DNA from: Lamellibrachia columna | Taxonomy: Eukaryota > Annelida > Polychaeta > Sabellida > Siboglinidae | Reading direction: 5' to 3' | NCBI GenBank assembly: GCA_963662155.1 | Contig: OY759267.1 | Location: 32,530,976-32,594,975, forward strand | DNA length: 64,000 nt | In this document: positions 11,161 to 22,740 of the stretch, piece by piece | Numbering within the stretch: position 1 is the stretch's first letter | Layout of the letters: each line of letters begins with the position of its first letter | The notes under the pieces: model-generated | Databases searched by the model: none | The model's input: the letters and a program-made list of their open reading frames with translations, nothing else | What the model was told of the DNA's origin: nothing | Position numbers and translations under genes: made by a program

Positions 11161-13198
11161 CTGTGGATATTGTGTTTGTTTTATAGTGGCTTGGTGGTCA
11201 GTGAAGTCATCGGTTGCTGACTCGAGATGGTAGGTACACGGTTTTGTGTGAAAAGGGAAATGTGGTTGATACCAACTAAATATTAGACTGCCACATCATT
11301 CAGCTTGACGTCTTAAATGATGGTGATATGGAGCCTGATTGTTATGAAGGAAACACATATTTGGCTCGGTTGCATTATTGACGTTTGCAGTCCGACCCAT
11401 ATTTGCTGTTGTGAACAATGATGTGCAGCAGGAACATTGTCATGTCTTCGGAATGGTCTACAACTGAGCCTCCTTTGCTGTCTCTGGTATTTCAAAAGGT
11501 ACTTCTTTGACAGCCTAGACAATGTTGGTTAGTGCAACAAGGTAATGAACATAACAAGTTACACGCTTCCTCTCATTGTTATCTAATTTTTTCTCCAGTG
11601 GGATAGTAGTTTTCTATGTTAAACCCATCAAACCCATAAGAATGTAGAATATTACATTACATAACATAGTAGCTGTCGCACCATCATGGGACCACTACTT
11701 GAATAAATGTATTCACATGGACAGTACATGTTCTCGCATTTTATATTGCATATGTCCAAATTTGCTTATTTCATAATTGTATACCTTGTACAGATATACA
11801 TTTGGCTTTTAGAGTCATTCTTGCAAATAACTGTCTTAAGTTTTCACGTGTTGTGTCATAAACTGTTGAATAACCACAGCATATTATTTGGTAACAACTT
11901 TTTGTTTGTTTCACACATTATATTGGGAGTTTTTAGTTTTACAAAATCAGATAGCTTTAATATATGCAATTCACATTATAATCCATTTTGTATAATGGCA
12001 ATAGTATACATTTCTGACAATCCTTGCTAACTGCTTTTGTAGCAATGAAAATTATTATATTCCTTGCTTCTCTGCTTCCACATCTGAGCTAGCTCAGTTT
12101 CATTATTACAAACACCCCGCGAGGATGGGCGGTCCTAGTAGCGCAATGATCACTTCGAATTGCTTGACCGTTAACAGCGTGGGAAGGTGGACACGTCGTT
12201 ATGGTCATTATGTGGAGCGTCCCCGTTATATTATGTAGTGAAAACGGGCAGTTGGGTCTTCATTGTGCGTTTTGAATTCCAAGTGTGCAGTTGTGTTTTT
12301 TACGCTCCCATAGACCCGGCAGTTTCAAATGTTCAAAGTTGATTCGGACCTTCTAACGTGTTTCTTTGTAATTTCTGCATGAACTGCACCACGAGTTTGT
12401 CCAATGTATGCATGCATATTAAATATCCTGACTTTCGCGAATGGTTGTACTCTATGCATTTGTTAGTGCTCGCATGCAGAAACTAGTACAGTTTTTATTT
12501 TGTTCAATTAGCAACGAAAAATGTCACGGGCATGGCACTGCCAGTCTAGGCAAAGTCAATCGCCCTACAATGTTTTTCTATCTGGCTGTTGCTACTAGTA
12601 CGGCGAAGATCTCGCTCGGCCGAAACGTAAGTATTTTCATGAAACGTGAAACCTTACAAAAACGCCATAAACAGAGCAATAAACACGTATTTCGTGTCTG
12701 TATGCATTCTTATATGTATATCACTAAAGTTTCCTGACAATAACCATGTAAAAGTGTGAAATTATTACCTTTTTGTCAGAACGCATGTGCTTGTCAAGGT
12801 TTGTATATAACCGGATGTTGTTGGGAGCGAGAATAGCACGCGGGATTTCCATAGATCTATATAAGGTCACGCTAAGAATTGCCGTCTGCTGGCCATAGAG
12901 TTACATCATTAATAATGCCCGTATAAACTACTAACTTACTAACGGGTGTTTTATTTATGTCTGTGCTTCTGGCCTCATTCTACACGAAATCGCGTTTGAT
13001 CATGTGACCAAAAGGCAACATCACGTGCACAGTATGGCGGCTAATTGTGAAATGTTTTCTATGTCACCGATAAAAGTACTCATAAGTAATTATTTGGAGC
13101 ACATTTCTTCAGTTTCTTGACGCCCAATTGTCGGTGGTATGTCACAGAATACACATGTGAAACGGTTAGTGCGTATCGGTTTTAAAACTTAAGTTATT
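11161..13198. other. Two kilobases without a supported gene
   Basis: The short open frames here have no recognisable domains and are not flanked by consistent splice signals. The sequence is AT-rich to about 12100, then slightly richer in CpG (12110-12360 and 12980-13030). Confidence 0.4.
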
Positions 13199-13226
13199 AG
13201 TTCCGTAGCCAAATGGCTACGGAACT
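13199..13226. repeat. Perfect 12-bp-arm inverted repeat (hairpin)
   Basis: AGTTCCGTAGCC - AAAT - GGCTACGGAACT is a perfect inverted repeat with a four-base loop. It lies about 370 bp upstream of the MULE transposase exon and could be part of a terminal inverted repeat, a protein-binding site or a hairpin in a transcript. Confidence 0.75.
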
Positions 13227-13260
13227 GCCAAAATGGCGCTTTAGCAAATGCACGTCAGGC

Positions 13261-13290
13261 CTTTCGCCCCAGAGACGAAGAGCGGGGCGA
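13261..13290. repeat. Second inverted repeat (9-bp arms)
   Basis: TTTCGCCCC ... GGGGCGAAA flank a 12-base loop, with CpG-rich arms in otherwise AT-rich DNA. A shorter 6-bp pair (GTCACT...AGTGAC) follows near 13335-13362. Three hairpins in 170 bp upstream of a transposase exon are unlikely to be accidental. Confidence 0.65.
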
Positions 13291-13566
13291 AAATTTTTGC
13301 CTACTGCCAGTCTAACTAGCCTAGACGGGGCAGGTCACTAAGTCAGACAAGTGACTAACTAGTATCCTGACTGGGGCTGTCTAGGGGGTCTAGGCCTGTG
13401 ACCATGTTGTAATAGTTCCAATACATTTAATTGATGGTGTTTTTACTGCAAAATGTTGTCAAAGTAGTGTTATTATTCAGATAATTTAGCTGAGGCAAGC
13501 TAATTTCACTACCTTTTGATTACTTTTGGCATAACTGAATAATTTATCACACTGTTTACTTTCCAG

Positions 13567-14117
13567 GTTCGTCACTACTCGAGTGTCATCATGCCACGGG
13601 CAAAGCCCACAAAGAAGCGGAAATTTTATAGCAACAAGTATACACGACCATTGAAAGAAACTGCCAAGCCGTGTGCTTCTGAAGAGAAACTACAGTACAC
13701 CAAGAAGAGAAGTGTTGTCACTGAACTTGATGGGTACAGACTGATAGATGTGCGAAATCTGGTGAACTTTGTCAGTGCTTTCACTTGTCCTAACTGCGGT
13801 GGTCATGGGTATACTGTCACAGAGGACATTGCTGGACTCCGAAGTTCTCTGTCATTTGAGTGCATGAATCATGACTGTGGCCACACTTACAAACTGAACT
13901 CTCAGCCTGATGGTGAAAGTGTCAACACCAGATTTGAGATGGCCATGTTTAGCATTGGCCGCAACCGACAACAAGCTGTGCGTCTCCTCGGAGAGATGAA
14001 CATGCCTCCACCTGTGTCCCGTACTATGTGGAACAAAACGAAGGACAAGATTCATGAGTTCATTAGGGATGGAAGTTCATGGATGGAAGGTCAGCCACTT
14101 CAGCATCAAGCTGTGTC
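13567..14117 (+). CDS. Mutator-like (MULE) transposase, N-terminal exon
   Basis: After an acceptor (TTTACTTTCCAG, ending 13566) an ATG at 13591 opens a frame of about 175 coding residues. It starts with a basic nuclear-localisation-like segment (PTKKRKFYSNKYTRP). A zinc-binding CPNCGGHGY ... CMNHDCGH module follows at residues ~70-100, then a helix-rich segment with RLLGEMNMPPPVSRTMWNK. This is the N-terminal layout of the animal Mutator-like transposase family (Pfam 'Mutator', PF20700 by memory). The catalytic Asp/Asp/Glu part is not found downstream, where the frame runs into a TA microsatellite, so this is a truncated copy. The hairpins at 13199-13290 lie just upstream. Confidence 0.7.
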
Positions 14118-14136
14118 AGTTCTAATATGTATATGT

Positions 14137-14151
14137 ATATACATATACATG

Positions 14152-14222
<71 letters not shown>
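14137..14222. repeat. (TA)n microsatellite
   Basis: A long uninterrupted TA run, preceded by TATACATATACATGTACATG. It cuts off the coding sense of the transposase exon to the left. Confidence 0.97.
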
Positions 14223-14597
14223 CTCTGTCTGTACCAGAGCGATCCTGGTTCAAACAGTATGTGACAGAGTAAATAAATTATAACTAAACGTTAGGGCAAA
14301 TGCTATTTATCTTATATATATATATATATGTACAATATATAGCTTAATATATAGCATAATATATAATATTTATTTACGTAGGTTGATTGTTTATTAATAG
14401 TGACATGGATATAGCATATATATATATATATATAATGTACGATGTATAGCATAAATGTATAATATTTATATAAGTATAGAAGGTCAGCATATAATATATA
14501 CGTATAGCATAATATATACATACTATTTATGATGATGTACTCAAACGTACACTCATACAAACATCCTCGCATACTCACATACATAGACAGAAGGTTC
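14223..14597. other. AT-rich spacer with short TA runs
   Basis: Repeated TATATAGCATAATATATA phrases and short TA microsatellites, no gene. Confidence 0.6.
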
Positions 14598-14690
14598 ACA
14601 TTGTCACCTCCTCGTGGTTTCTGTCGTGAATCACAACACTGGTAAAACATCGGTGCTGTGTGCACTAAGAACAGTGTGGTAATACTGCAC
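14598..14690. repeat. Dispersed repeat with imperfect hairpin, copy 2
   Basis: Partner of the repeat at 11055-11160. The equivalent of its hairpin (CACAACAC ... GTGCTGTG) is imperfect here, with one mismatch in eight and a longer loop. Confidence 0.6.
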
Positions 14691-14746
14691 TTCTAAAAAT
14701 GTAGGGAATAGGCACGCAAACTTAACAATTTGTGCAATCTTTCCAG

Positions 14747-15075
14747 AATATGGAAAAGCCGATATTGCTGGTGATAGGACACAGTTTTGTGCGTAGGATG
14801 CACCACGTGTGCCAAGTCGGTGAGGTAGGTGGGGAGCGGCACAGGTACTATCGACGAGATCTTGACCTTGCTGATATGTTTGGAAAGGTCGTTTTCCGAG
14901 GGAAAGGGGGACTTACCGTGGATCGCCTTTTTCGTGAACTGAGAGCGGTGTGGGTAATTGTACCAACTGTCGTTCTGGTTGACATCGGAACAAATGATTT
15001 AGGTAATGGTTGTGTACCTGAGGACCTGGCAGAGCGTATTGTAGCATTCGCACGCGAACTGCTTACAATAATCAA
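14747..15075 (+). CDS. SGNH-hydrolase-like domain, single exon
   Basis: An acceptor (AATCTTTCCAG) precedes 14747 and ATG follows at 14750. The reading frame encodes about 108 residues with the SGNH/GDSL-esterase signature blocks in order: ILLVIGHSFVRR (block I, nucleophile Ser after Gly-His), a GKGGLTVD glycine block, and VDIGTNDLG (block III with Gly and Asn). The C-terminal block with catalytic Asp/His is not present before the frame enters a TA microsatellite. Similar stand-alone SGNH domains occur in some CR1-type LINE ORF1 proteins and other transposon-borne genes, and I infer a mobile-element origin here. It is partial. Confidence 0.62.
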
Positions 15076-15089
15076 TACCCTAATTAAAT

Positions 15090-15099
15090 TTTATATATA

Positions 15100-15162
<63 letters not shown>

Positions 15163-15260
15163 TAATGATAATAATATTTTTATTAATAATAATAATTAAA
15201 TAATGTATCTATATTATTATTATTATTAATAAAATATTATTATCATTAATAAAGATATAA
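15090..15260. repeat. (TA)n and (ATT/AAT)n microsatellites
   Basis: A TA run to about 15158 followed by TTA/AAT repeats to about 15250; these end the SGNH frame. Confidence 0.95.
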
Positions 15261-15461
15261 AATGCTTCGTGTGTGTTTTAATTTTGACTTTCTAGAGATT
15301 ATTTAAGGTAAACTTTTTTATCTTCGTATACAAGTGTATACATTCATTATAGAGTGGACTCCATAATTATAGTACACCTACCTACTGGGGGCAATGTAAT
15401 CTTTTAGCTGTCTCGACACCTGGGCCGACCTATCTCTAACTAAGCGCCATCATATCATTTA

Positions 15462-15575
15462 TCATTGGTCCGAGTTGTCTCAAAATCGGAGCCGAGCTGT
15501 CTCGGAACTCCGAGCTGTCTCGAACTGGGCCGAGTTGTCCCAGGCCGAGTTGTCCATGGGCCGAATAGTCCAAGC
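15462..15575. repeat. GGCCGAGTTGTCC minisatellite
   Basis: About six imperfect units of 17-22 bp built on CCGAG(C/T)TGTC(T/C)C, for example GGGCCGAGTTGTCC near 15528 and 15542. The repeat is GC-rich in AT-rich DNA and sits immediately upstream of the LINE at 15580, so it may be its 5' untranslated or promoter repeat. Confidence 0.75.
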
Positions 15576-15794
15576 ACTGAATTATATACATACGTGTCAT
15601 CAACTTTGAGTTTGAAATGCTCATGTGAGCGATTACCAACCCGACACAACTCATATTCTTCTTTCAAGCTGTGTGTTGACATTCCTAAACCTAACTTGCT
15701 CTATGACGCAGATCTCTGGCCTGCTGGAACAAAGATTGGACGGTATTTCCCACCTAGGAAACACACACTAACAGATTCAACACACTTATAGACT

Positions 15795-17158
15795 TCCCCC
15801 TCCATATTGCTTCCTTTAACTCCAGAAGTATACCGAACAGTTCTTTTGACGTGGTTGACATCTTAAACTCTTTAGATATACTTGCTGTCCAGGAACACTG
15901 GCTCTCTAAACAGAGCCTTTCTTTCCTTAATTCTGTTCACTCTGACTTTAACGCCAGAGGAATTACATCCATTGATTATGGTGATGGTTTGAGTGGACGT
16001 CCTCATGGTGGACTCTGCTTTTTATGGAGGCGTTCACTCGACCCCTTTATCGTTGATTTATGCTGACGAGAAGAGACTCCTGGGTCTAAAAATTACCAGC
16101 TCTAACGCCACTATTCTACTTCTTAATGTCTATCTATCTATCTATCAGACTGATGACAATGCTGATGAATATCTATACATTTTTGGCAAAATCCAGGCCA
16201 TAAGCGATTAATTTGAATCAACCAATATATTCATCATTGGTGATTTTAATGCGGATATTAAGAACCCCAGTCTTTTTACTCCATTTCTCAATGCTTTTAT
16301 AAACGACTGTCACCTTATCGCAAGTGACACATTGCTTCTCCCCTCTGATGCTTTTACATATGTTAGTGATGCGCACGGCTCAAGGAGCTAGCTCGACCAC
16401 GTGTTCACCACCCACTCTAGTCACTCATCAATATCTGATATGGAAGTTAAATATGATTGTGTCTCTTCCGACCACTTACCTCTATGCTTTTCCCTATATG
16501 TCAAGTTATTACCTTCCCCTGAAGCCACCATACAGGAGCAAATTCACGCACCTCATCCTGTGTGGAATGCTGCCTCCCCCCAGGATCTCCATAACTATCA
16601 TACACAAACCGGTTTGCTTTTATCTGCTATTGATGTACCTCGTGAGGTTTTAAGATGTACTAACCCTAATTGTAATGTTGAAGCCCATCGCACTTTGCTA
16701 AGCAATCTTTACAATGATATTATAAAATCTGCCGAGGTAATCCCTAGTAAGGCTAACAACACATCTTCTAAGTATACTGTTCTAGGCTGGAATGACCTAG
16801 TCAGAGACTCCCATCAAGCTGCTAGAGAATCCTTTCTCTTCTGGCGGTCTGCTGGGAGTCCTCGCCATTGTCCCTTGTATGATATAATGACAGTTAGACG
16901 TGCTCATTTTAAACGCAACAAAAGACTATGTGAAAAAAATGCTGAAATTCTTAAAGCTGAAAGACTTGCTTCTAAACTATGTAATAATGACTTCAAAAAC
17001 TTCTGGAAGGACATAAAACATATGAATAACGCCAGGTTGCCAAATCCTAGCAATGTTGGTGGTGCTTCAGGTGTCGAAAATGTAAAGAATATGTGGCTTC
17101 ATCATTACCAATCCCTAATTAACTCTACCTGGCTCTCCAGTCAACATCAAGAAGATTA
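15795..17158 (+). pseudogene. LINE endonuclease and linker region
   Basis: The endonuclease begins with IASFNSRSIPNSS and DILAVQEHWLSKQ, the latter holding the metal-binding Glu in QEHWL. IIGDFNADIK near 16240 carries the GDFN motif, LDHVFTTHSSHS near 16395 follows a TAG in the frame, and SSDHLPLCF near 16465 supplies the SDH motif. From 16401 to 17157 a long frame covers the endonuclease end and the linker to RT. Frame changes at about 16070, 16210 and 16390 break the protein. Confidence 0.75.
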
Positions 17159-17169
17159 ATGAATACTGT

Positions 17170-18314
17170 AGCAATGTACAGCTTAATGTTCAAATGATTG
17201 TTAATGTTAAGGAAATTCAAGATATAATATATGCAATACCTGTAGGCAAAGCCCCGGGTTATGATAGTGTAAGTAACGAACATTTTAAATATGCGAATGA
17301 AAAACTTCATGTTCTCATGTCACTTTTATATAGTAGCATGTTAATTCATGGTTTTTTACCGGATGCTATGATGATTATAATCATAGCCCCCATAATAAAA
17401 AATAAGGCGGGTGACCTGTCTGATAACATAACTACCGACCCATTGCTCTAGCCACAATTGCTAGTAAATTATTTGAATCCTTGATGCTATCCAGGGTTTC
17501 TACTTTTTTATCTACATGTGTAAACCAATTTGGATTTAAAAAGCATCACTCAACTGAAATGCTCATATTTTTATTAAAAGAACTCTTTCGACACTACATA
17601 GCAAATGGCTCATCTATGTATGTTACCATGCTGGATGCCTCTAAGGCCTTTGACAAAGTCAATCATAGTAAGCTATTCACCAAACTAATTGACCGGGGAT
17701 GTCCTTCTTTTATTGTTCGCATTCTTTATTACTGGTACAGAACCCAGAAATTCACTGTCAGATGGTGTTGTAGCTTCTCAGACTGTTTTACCATTTCAAA
17801 CGGTGTTAAGCAGGGTGGAATCCTTTCTCCACATCTTTTTAACGTTTACATGGATGACTTAAGTGTAAATTTGAATAAATTACAAATTGGTTGTCTTTAT
17901 GCAGGAACCATAATGGATCATATGGTGTATGCCGATGACCTTTGTGTTTTTTCACCTAGTGTTGCGGGGTTGAGAAAACTCACCGATTGTTGTGCCAAGT
18001 ATGGCAATATGTTTGATATAACGTACAATGCCAAAAAATCTGTCTGTATGGTTATTGATAACAAACCTAGGGACAAGAAAAATATTCATCCTGTTGTTAT
18101 CAATAACCATACACTACCTTACACTGAGAAATGTAAATACCTTGGCCATATTGTAAACAATAACCTTATTGATGATGACGATATTGCCAGGCAGAAAAGA
18201 TGTATCTATGCTCAGGCAAATGCTTTAGCCCGACAATTTTACTTATGCAACAATTCCATTAAAACAACTTTATTTAATTCATACTGTGGTTCAATGTACA
18301 CCTCAAGTCTTTGA
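17170..18314 (+). pseudogene. LINE reverse transcriptase
   Basis: RT motifs appear in order: IYAIPVGKAPGYDSVSNEH (block 1), FGFKKHHSTEM, TMLDASKAFDKVNH (motif A with first catalytic Asp), NGVKQGGILSPHLFNVYMDD (motif B), MVYADDLCVFSP (motif C), and KKSVCMVI. The catalytic Asp residues are intact. A frameshift near 17450 separates the first block from the rest. The large piece 17481-18314 is an uninterrupted frame of 277 residues, so this copy is among the younger LINEs in the window. Confidence 0.85.
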
Positions 18315-18954
18315 TGTCATTTTAAAAAACAGAGTCTGAAAGGTATTACTGTCGCTTATAACAACAGTTTTAGAATTATACACAACCTGTCACCCCGCTG
18401 TACTGCAAGCCATATGTTCGCTACTAATTATGTTAAATCCTTTAATGAACGTATTCGCTCATAAATTTTTAGCGTTTTATGCCGGTTGGAAAAATCCGAC
18501 AATATACTTTTTGTGAATTATCTTCATTTATTTATTATCAAAGTCCATTGATTAAACATTGGATTGATCAATTGTATGCTTTTAATTCATGATGTTTGTA
18601 CTTTTATACAAATATATTTTTTATCCTTATCTTATATATATATTTTACTACACATCATGTATATATATTTATATATGTATATTTTTCACACTACATGTAC
18701 CTCTATTGTTCATCATGTGTGTATATGTATGTGTTTTTTTTACCTGTATGTATTTATAATATTATGGGCTCTTGCCTGAAATAAAACATTATTATTATTA
18801 TTATATATTATAACGTGGTTCTAGTTGATATACTTTGACCAACTCAAATATAAAAAACGCGCGCCTAGTGAACACGTGGTAACCAACCAGTGCCCGAGGC
18901 ACTTCTAATTCTACGTGTTTGATCAGCATTGTCCATAAGTCTGGATTTTTACTC

Positions 18955-21432
18955 CGATATTTACTTACTTAGGTTTACTTAGGTTCTTCCTGACCGTAGG
19001 CGGTGGCCTCGGTGGTCAGATCTTCAATTATCCCTTGGAATTTTCTACGACTTCCTGGCAAGGCAGCTTTGTAGTTGTAGAGAAACTCCTCAGTACTCCA
19101 ATGTCTATCTAGGCGGTTTTTAAATGAGTTGACACTTGGGGCAGTTACAACTACTTCCGGTAGATCATTCCGTAATCTGGTAACTCTAAGTGAGAAGCTT
19201 TATTTTCTAACATTTGTACAAGCATTTTCTATAAACAATTTCAAACTATGACCCCTTGTTCCTTCCGTTGTATCACTGTCTTTGTGCAGCTTGACAATGT
19301 TAGATACATCACTGTCATATTTCCCATGGAGCAGTTTATATACCTCAATCATATCACCACGAGTTTGTCTATATGCAAGTGTAGGAAGTTTCAATCTCTG
19401 AAGTCTTTCTTCGTAAGAAATATTCTTCATACCAGGAAGCTGTTTTGTTGCGCGTCTTTGCACATTTTCGATGGCATCTTTGTATTTCTGTTTATAAGGG
19501 GACCATGTTGATATTGCATAATCTAGATGACTCCTAACTAAAGCTTTATATAATGGCACCAAATTATGTTGATTTAGGATTGTAAAGGACCTTCTAATAA
19601 CTGCCATGATACTATTTGCTTTGTTTATTTTTTGGTTGATGTGTTTATCAAATTCTAGGTTTTAATCAATTATAACCCCAATGTCTTTTTGTTCTTCTAT
19701 TCCTCCTAATTCATGGGCAGTATTATCTATCTTCAGGTTGTATGCATACTCTTGCTGTATTGTTTTCCCTACGTGCATTAAATTACATTTATCTGGGTGG
19801 AACCTTAATAACCATTTACTTGACCAAAATGTTAAATAATCTAAGTCGTTCTGTAGTGTACGCTGGTCATGTGGACTAGTAATCGTTTAGAAAATCTTTG
19901 TATCATCCGCAAACATATATACATTTGAAACTATATTCTCAGGAAGATCATTTATGTATAAAACAAATAGGATCGGTCCTAAGACACTGCCCTGTGGAAT
20001 ACCACTTGTTATATTTGCCCACTCAGAATTTGTCCCATTTACATTGACCTGCTGTACCCGGTCAGACAAGAACGCCTGGATCCATCTTAGTGTGTAATAC
20101 TCTATACCATACGATTTAAGTTTGCCTATCAATCTTTTGTGAGGGACTGTGTCAAATGCTTAAATGAAGTCCAAATATACAACGTCTACAAATTCCCCTC
20201 TATCCAAAGCTTTGGTCCATGAGTCAATAACATTTAATAATTGGAGTACCTTTAATAAAAATTTAATAAAACCAAATTGTTGCGTACTAAATTATTTTTT
20301 CCTAATCATATGATTGACAATATGATCTTTGACACATTGTTCCATACATTTACGTTTTTTCGATTACCCTTCTTAAATATGGCTGAGATCCTTCCCTGTT
20401 TCCATTCCTTTGGTAGTTCACCCACAGCCAGTGAATTATTAAATAGCCTAGCTAGTGGTTTACATAAATGATTAGATAGCTCTTTCAACAACCTAGGATG
20501 AACACCATCTGGCCCTACCGATTTACACACATTAAGGTTATCAAGCCTTTTTTTAATAATTTCCTCATCAATAGTCAATTCTTCCATGTTGTGCCTTAAC
20601 TTCACTGGTGGAATATGAGGGATATCACCATCTGGCTCTATAGTAAAAACACTTGACAAAAAATATCCTAGGACATCTGCCTTTTCCCTATCAGAATCTG
20701 TGAGTCTAGATTTAGGATCTTATGGGTCTGTGTTCAGATCTGAAACACCTTCCCGATTCTTGGTTTTGGAGTTCATATATTTCCATACTGCTTTTGGGTT
20801 TGTCTTAGATTCTGTTGCTAGCTTCATCTCAAATTCCTTCTGTATCCTCCTCGTTAATTTACGGACTTGATTTCTAGCCCTACAATATTCAGTATAGTAT
20901 TTTCCTTCTTTTGTCTCCATATAACGTTTCCATAAAATGTGTTTTTTCTTAATTTTCTTTACTGATTCCTTGTTTAGGGGTACTTTTCCTTTATGTCTGT
21001 TAATATTTCTCACAAGTCGATGAGGGATGAATTCATCCTCTATCTTTTTAATATATTCTTTAAAACCTAACCATTGATGGTTTATAGTGCTCGTGCCAAG
21101 TATCTCGCCAGTCTGTGTGGTCTAGTTTCGTCTTCATACTATTATAATCCCCTTGGTCTTAATATTATTTAAGTCGTGTATGGCTTGCTATTTCTGCATA
21201 GCACCTAAATGTAGTGATGAGGACAGAGTGATCACTCTTACCAAGTGGGCTTTTATACACTATATCATCTATCGTATCTTTTTCATTGGTGAAAAACTAA
21301 ATCAAGAATGTTCGATTTATTTCCTAATCGCCCCCTTGTTGGGAGTGTGACATGTTGGAAGAGGAAATTATCTCTTATTCCTTCTTTAAATTTAGTGTCT
21401 GGGCTATTAGTATTCTCTGAGAGTGTGTACCA
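18955..21432 (-). mobile_element. Non-LTR retrotransposon, jockey/CR1-like, 5'-truncated, minus strand
   Basis: Reading the minus strand from 21432 to 18955 gives the endonuclease C-terminus (NSPDTKFKEGIRDNFL, ILDLVF, GKSDHSVLI), a linker, a complete RT order and a long C-terminal domain. The 3' end on the minus strand finishes in AAGAACCTAAGTAAACC repeats near 18960. It lies tail-to-tail with the LINE ending at 18810. The 5' end is missing and the frames are broken in several places. Confidence 0.85.
19200..21013 (-). pseudogene. Reverse transcriptase polyprotein, broken, minus strand
   Basis: Four open pieces on the minus strand follow one another. 21013-20720 is the linker (KLATESKTNPKAVWKYMNSK). 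20659-20306 starts RT (CKSVGPDGVHPRLLKEL, GELPKEWKQGRISAIFKKG). 20132-19887 holds motifs B and C (SGIPQGSVLGPILFVLYIND, MFADDTKIF). 19607-19200 is the C-terminal domain (LVRSHLDYAISTWSPY, LQRLKLPTLAYRQTRGDMIEVYKLL). The AKLDYVYL-type motif A lies between pieces near 20150. A stop after FADDTKIF and frameshifts near 20280 and 20700 inactivate it. Confidence 0.85.
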
Positions 21433-21433
21433 G

Positions 21434-21482
21434 TTTTGTGTGTGTCTGTGTGCACGCGCACGTGCGTGTGTGATTTATATTA
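21434..21482. repeat. GT/GC-rich microsatellite
   Basis: Imperfect alternating GTGTGTGTCTGTGTGCACGCGCACGTGCGTGTGTG, a purine-pyrimidine alternating tract able to form Z-DNA. Confidence 0.85.
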
Positions 21483-21944
21483 TATACCTACAATGTTAAG
21501 TCATTTTTCAGTTTTAAACGATACCTGTGGCTGTGGCCAGTGTGGGTCTGACTGCGGATTCACCACGCTTCGATCACATGTTTTATTTCCTTGCAAATGG
21601 GTTCTACCACACGTCCGTTAGCAATACATTTAGAGCCAGTGTGCAGCGATCTGCAAAGAAGTTCCGTTTGAGAGGTATGTGCAGTCATTGATATTTGATT
21701 TAGCTGACTTACGCAGATTGTTTTCATAGTGGAGGATCTGAAATAGAGTTGAGCTGTGCTCAGTCACAGGAGTCCGTGCTTTAGTTCCATCATTCAATAT
21801 GATCCCAGGCATATTTATGTTACAAAAATGTTCTATCTTAGATCATTTTTAGGGCCAAATAGCACCCTGGTATGTGCCATGGAACTAAAGCACTGAGGTA
21901 TCAAATTTAGGCAAAACTATAGTTATAATGGCAAAATCGCACAA
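21483..21944. other. Unassigned spacer
   Basis: No supported gene. The phrase AGTTCCAT/ATGGAACTAAAGCAC occurs in inverted orientation near 21783 and 21878 (TTTAGTTCCAT and ATGGAACTAAAG, 11 bp), about 90 bp apart. Confidence 0.4.
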
Positions 21945-22310
21945 GTCCCCTATAATTTGTAGTCGCCTTGACTATTGCAAGTCACTGCTAAACAATGTTG
22001 CTAAAAAGGACTTGAAGGAGTACATAATTGTTTGGCATGTGTTGTAATCAAAGCCCCTCGTTTCTCAACATCACTTCCTCTACTTAAACAGCTCCACTGT
22101 CTTCTGGTTGTGTATCGAACCAAATTAGCTACCATTATGTATTGGGCCCTTTCTACACAACAACCACCCTACTTGGTTAGTTTCTTGCATTTTACAGATA
22201 TCCCTAGGAATCTAAGATCATCTGTGCCACAACAACTTTTTGTCCCCAAAACTAATATTGACATTGACAAATGTGCTTTCTCTGCATGGCAGCACGGATC
22301 ATATTGAGTC
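21945..22310 (+). pseudogene. LINE (CR1/L2-like) RT C-terminal fragment
   Basis: An SRLDYCKSLLNNV motif at about 21960 is followed by PLLKQLHCLLVVYRTKLATI, PPYLVSFLHF and LRSSVPQQLFVPK, then CAFSAWQHG. These are the conserved C-terminal segments of CR1/L2-type polymerases (RLDYCNSLL, LHWLPV, LRSS, AFS). The piece is a 5'-truncated insertion of only the last ~120 codons, with one frameshift near 22025. Confidence 0.75.
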
Positions 22311-22337
22311 ACATGCAAATTTCCAGGTTAGAAAATA

Positions 22338-22440
22338 AACAAACAAAACAAGCACCATCGTACGATGAATCTGTATATTTCATCCAGTATAGCAATTATA
22401 CAATGATTATTTCCTAAGTAAAAAAATGTCAGCAACCAAA
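22338..22440 (+). repeat. Flanking direct repeat, left copy
   Basis: About 75-100 bp containing ACAAGCAC, TGAATCT, CCAGTATAG and AATTATACA, followed by TTCCTAAGTAAA. It matches 29523-29625 in the same orientation at roughly 80%. The two copies bracket the Ginger-type gene and the 189-residue gene. They may be subterminal repeats of one element or two copies of a small dispersed repeat. Confidence 0.6.
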
Positions 22441-22740
22441 TGTTTTGTCTTAAGTACTGAGACATTCGGTTATCTATTTCCACTTCTGCACATACTTCTA
22501 TGAGCTCAGATTCCTGGGGACGCAGGCGCATTAAGTTCACTATATTATCATTATCACGTACCACACTGATCTACGAAATATTAGCAATTATTTGTAGAAC
22601 GTTCATCTGCATGTAGAGTTTATCAATTTATGCACATAATTTGCACACAAGTGTTGGGACAAGCATTCTTCATGTTATTTGTCTCCAATAGTTAAACATA
22701 TATTTTGAATATTTATATAATATATAATATTCACTAATTA

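Larger units (their letters stand above)
15580..18810 (+). mobile_element. Non-LTR retrotransposon (ORF1 tail, endonuclease, RT, 3' (ATT)n)
   Basis: A nearly full-length but mutated LINE: an ORF1 C-terminal remnant (SSFKLCVDIPKP ... DADLWPAGTKIGRYF, 15580-15789), APE endonuclease from about 15795, RT to about 18310, a C-terminal tail with NNSFRIIHNLSPRCTASHMF near 18360, and a 3' end at AATAAAAC followed by an ATT microsatellite near 18780-18805. The RT has MVYADDL at about 17925. It is inactivated by several frameshifts. Confidence 0.85.
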
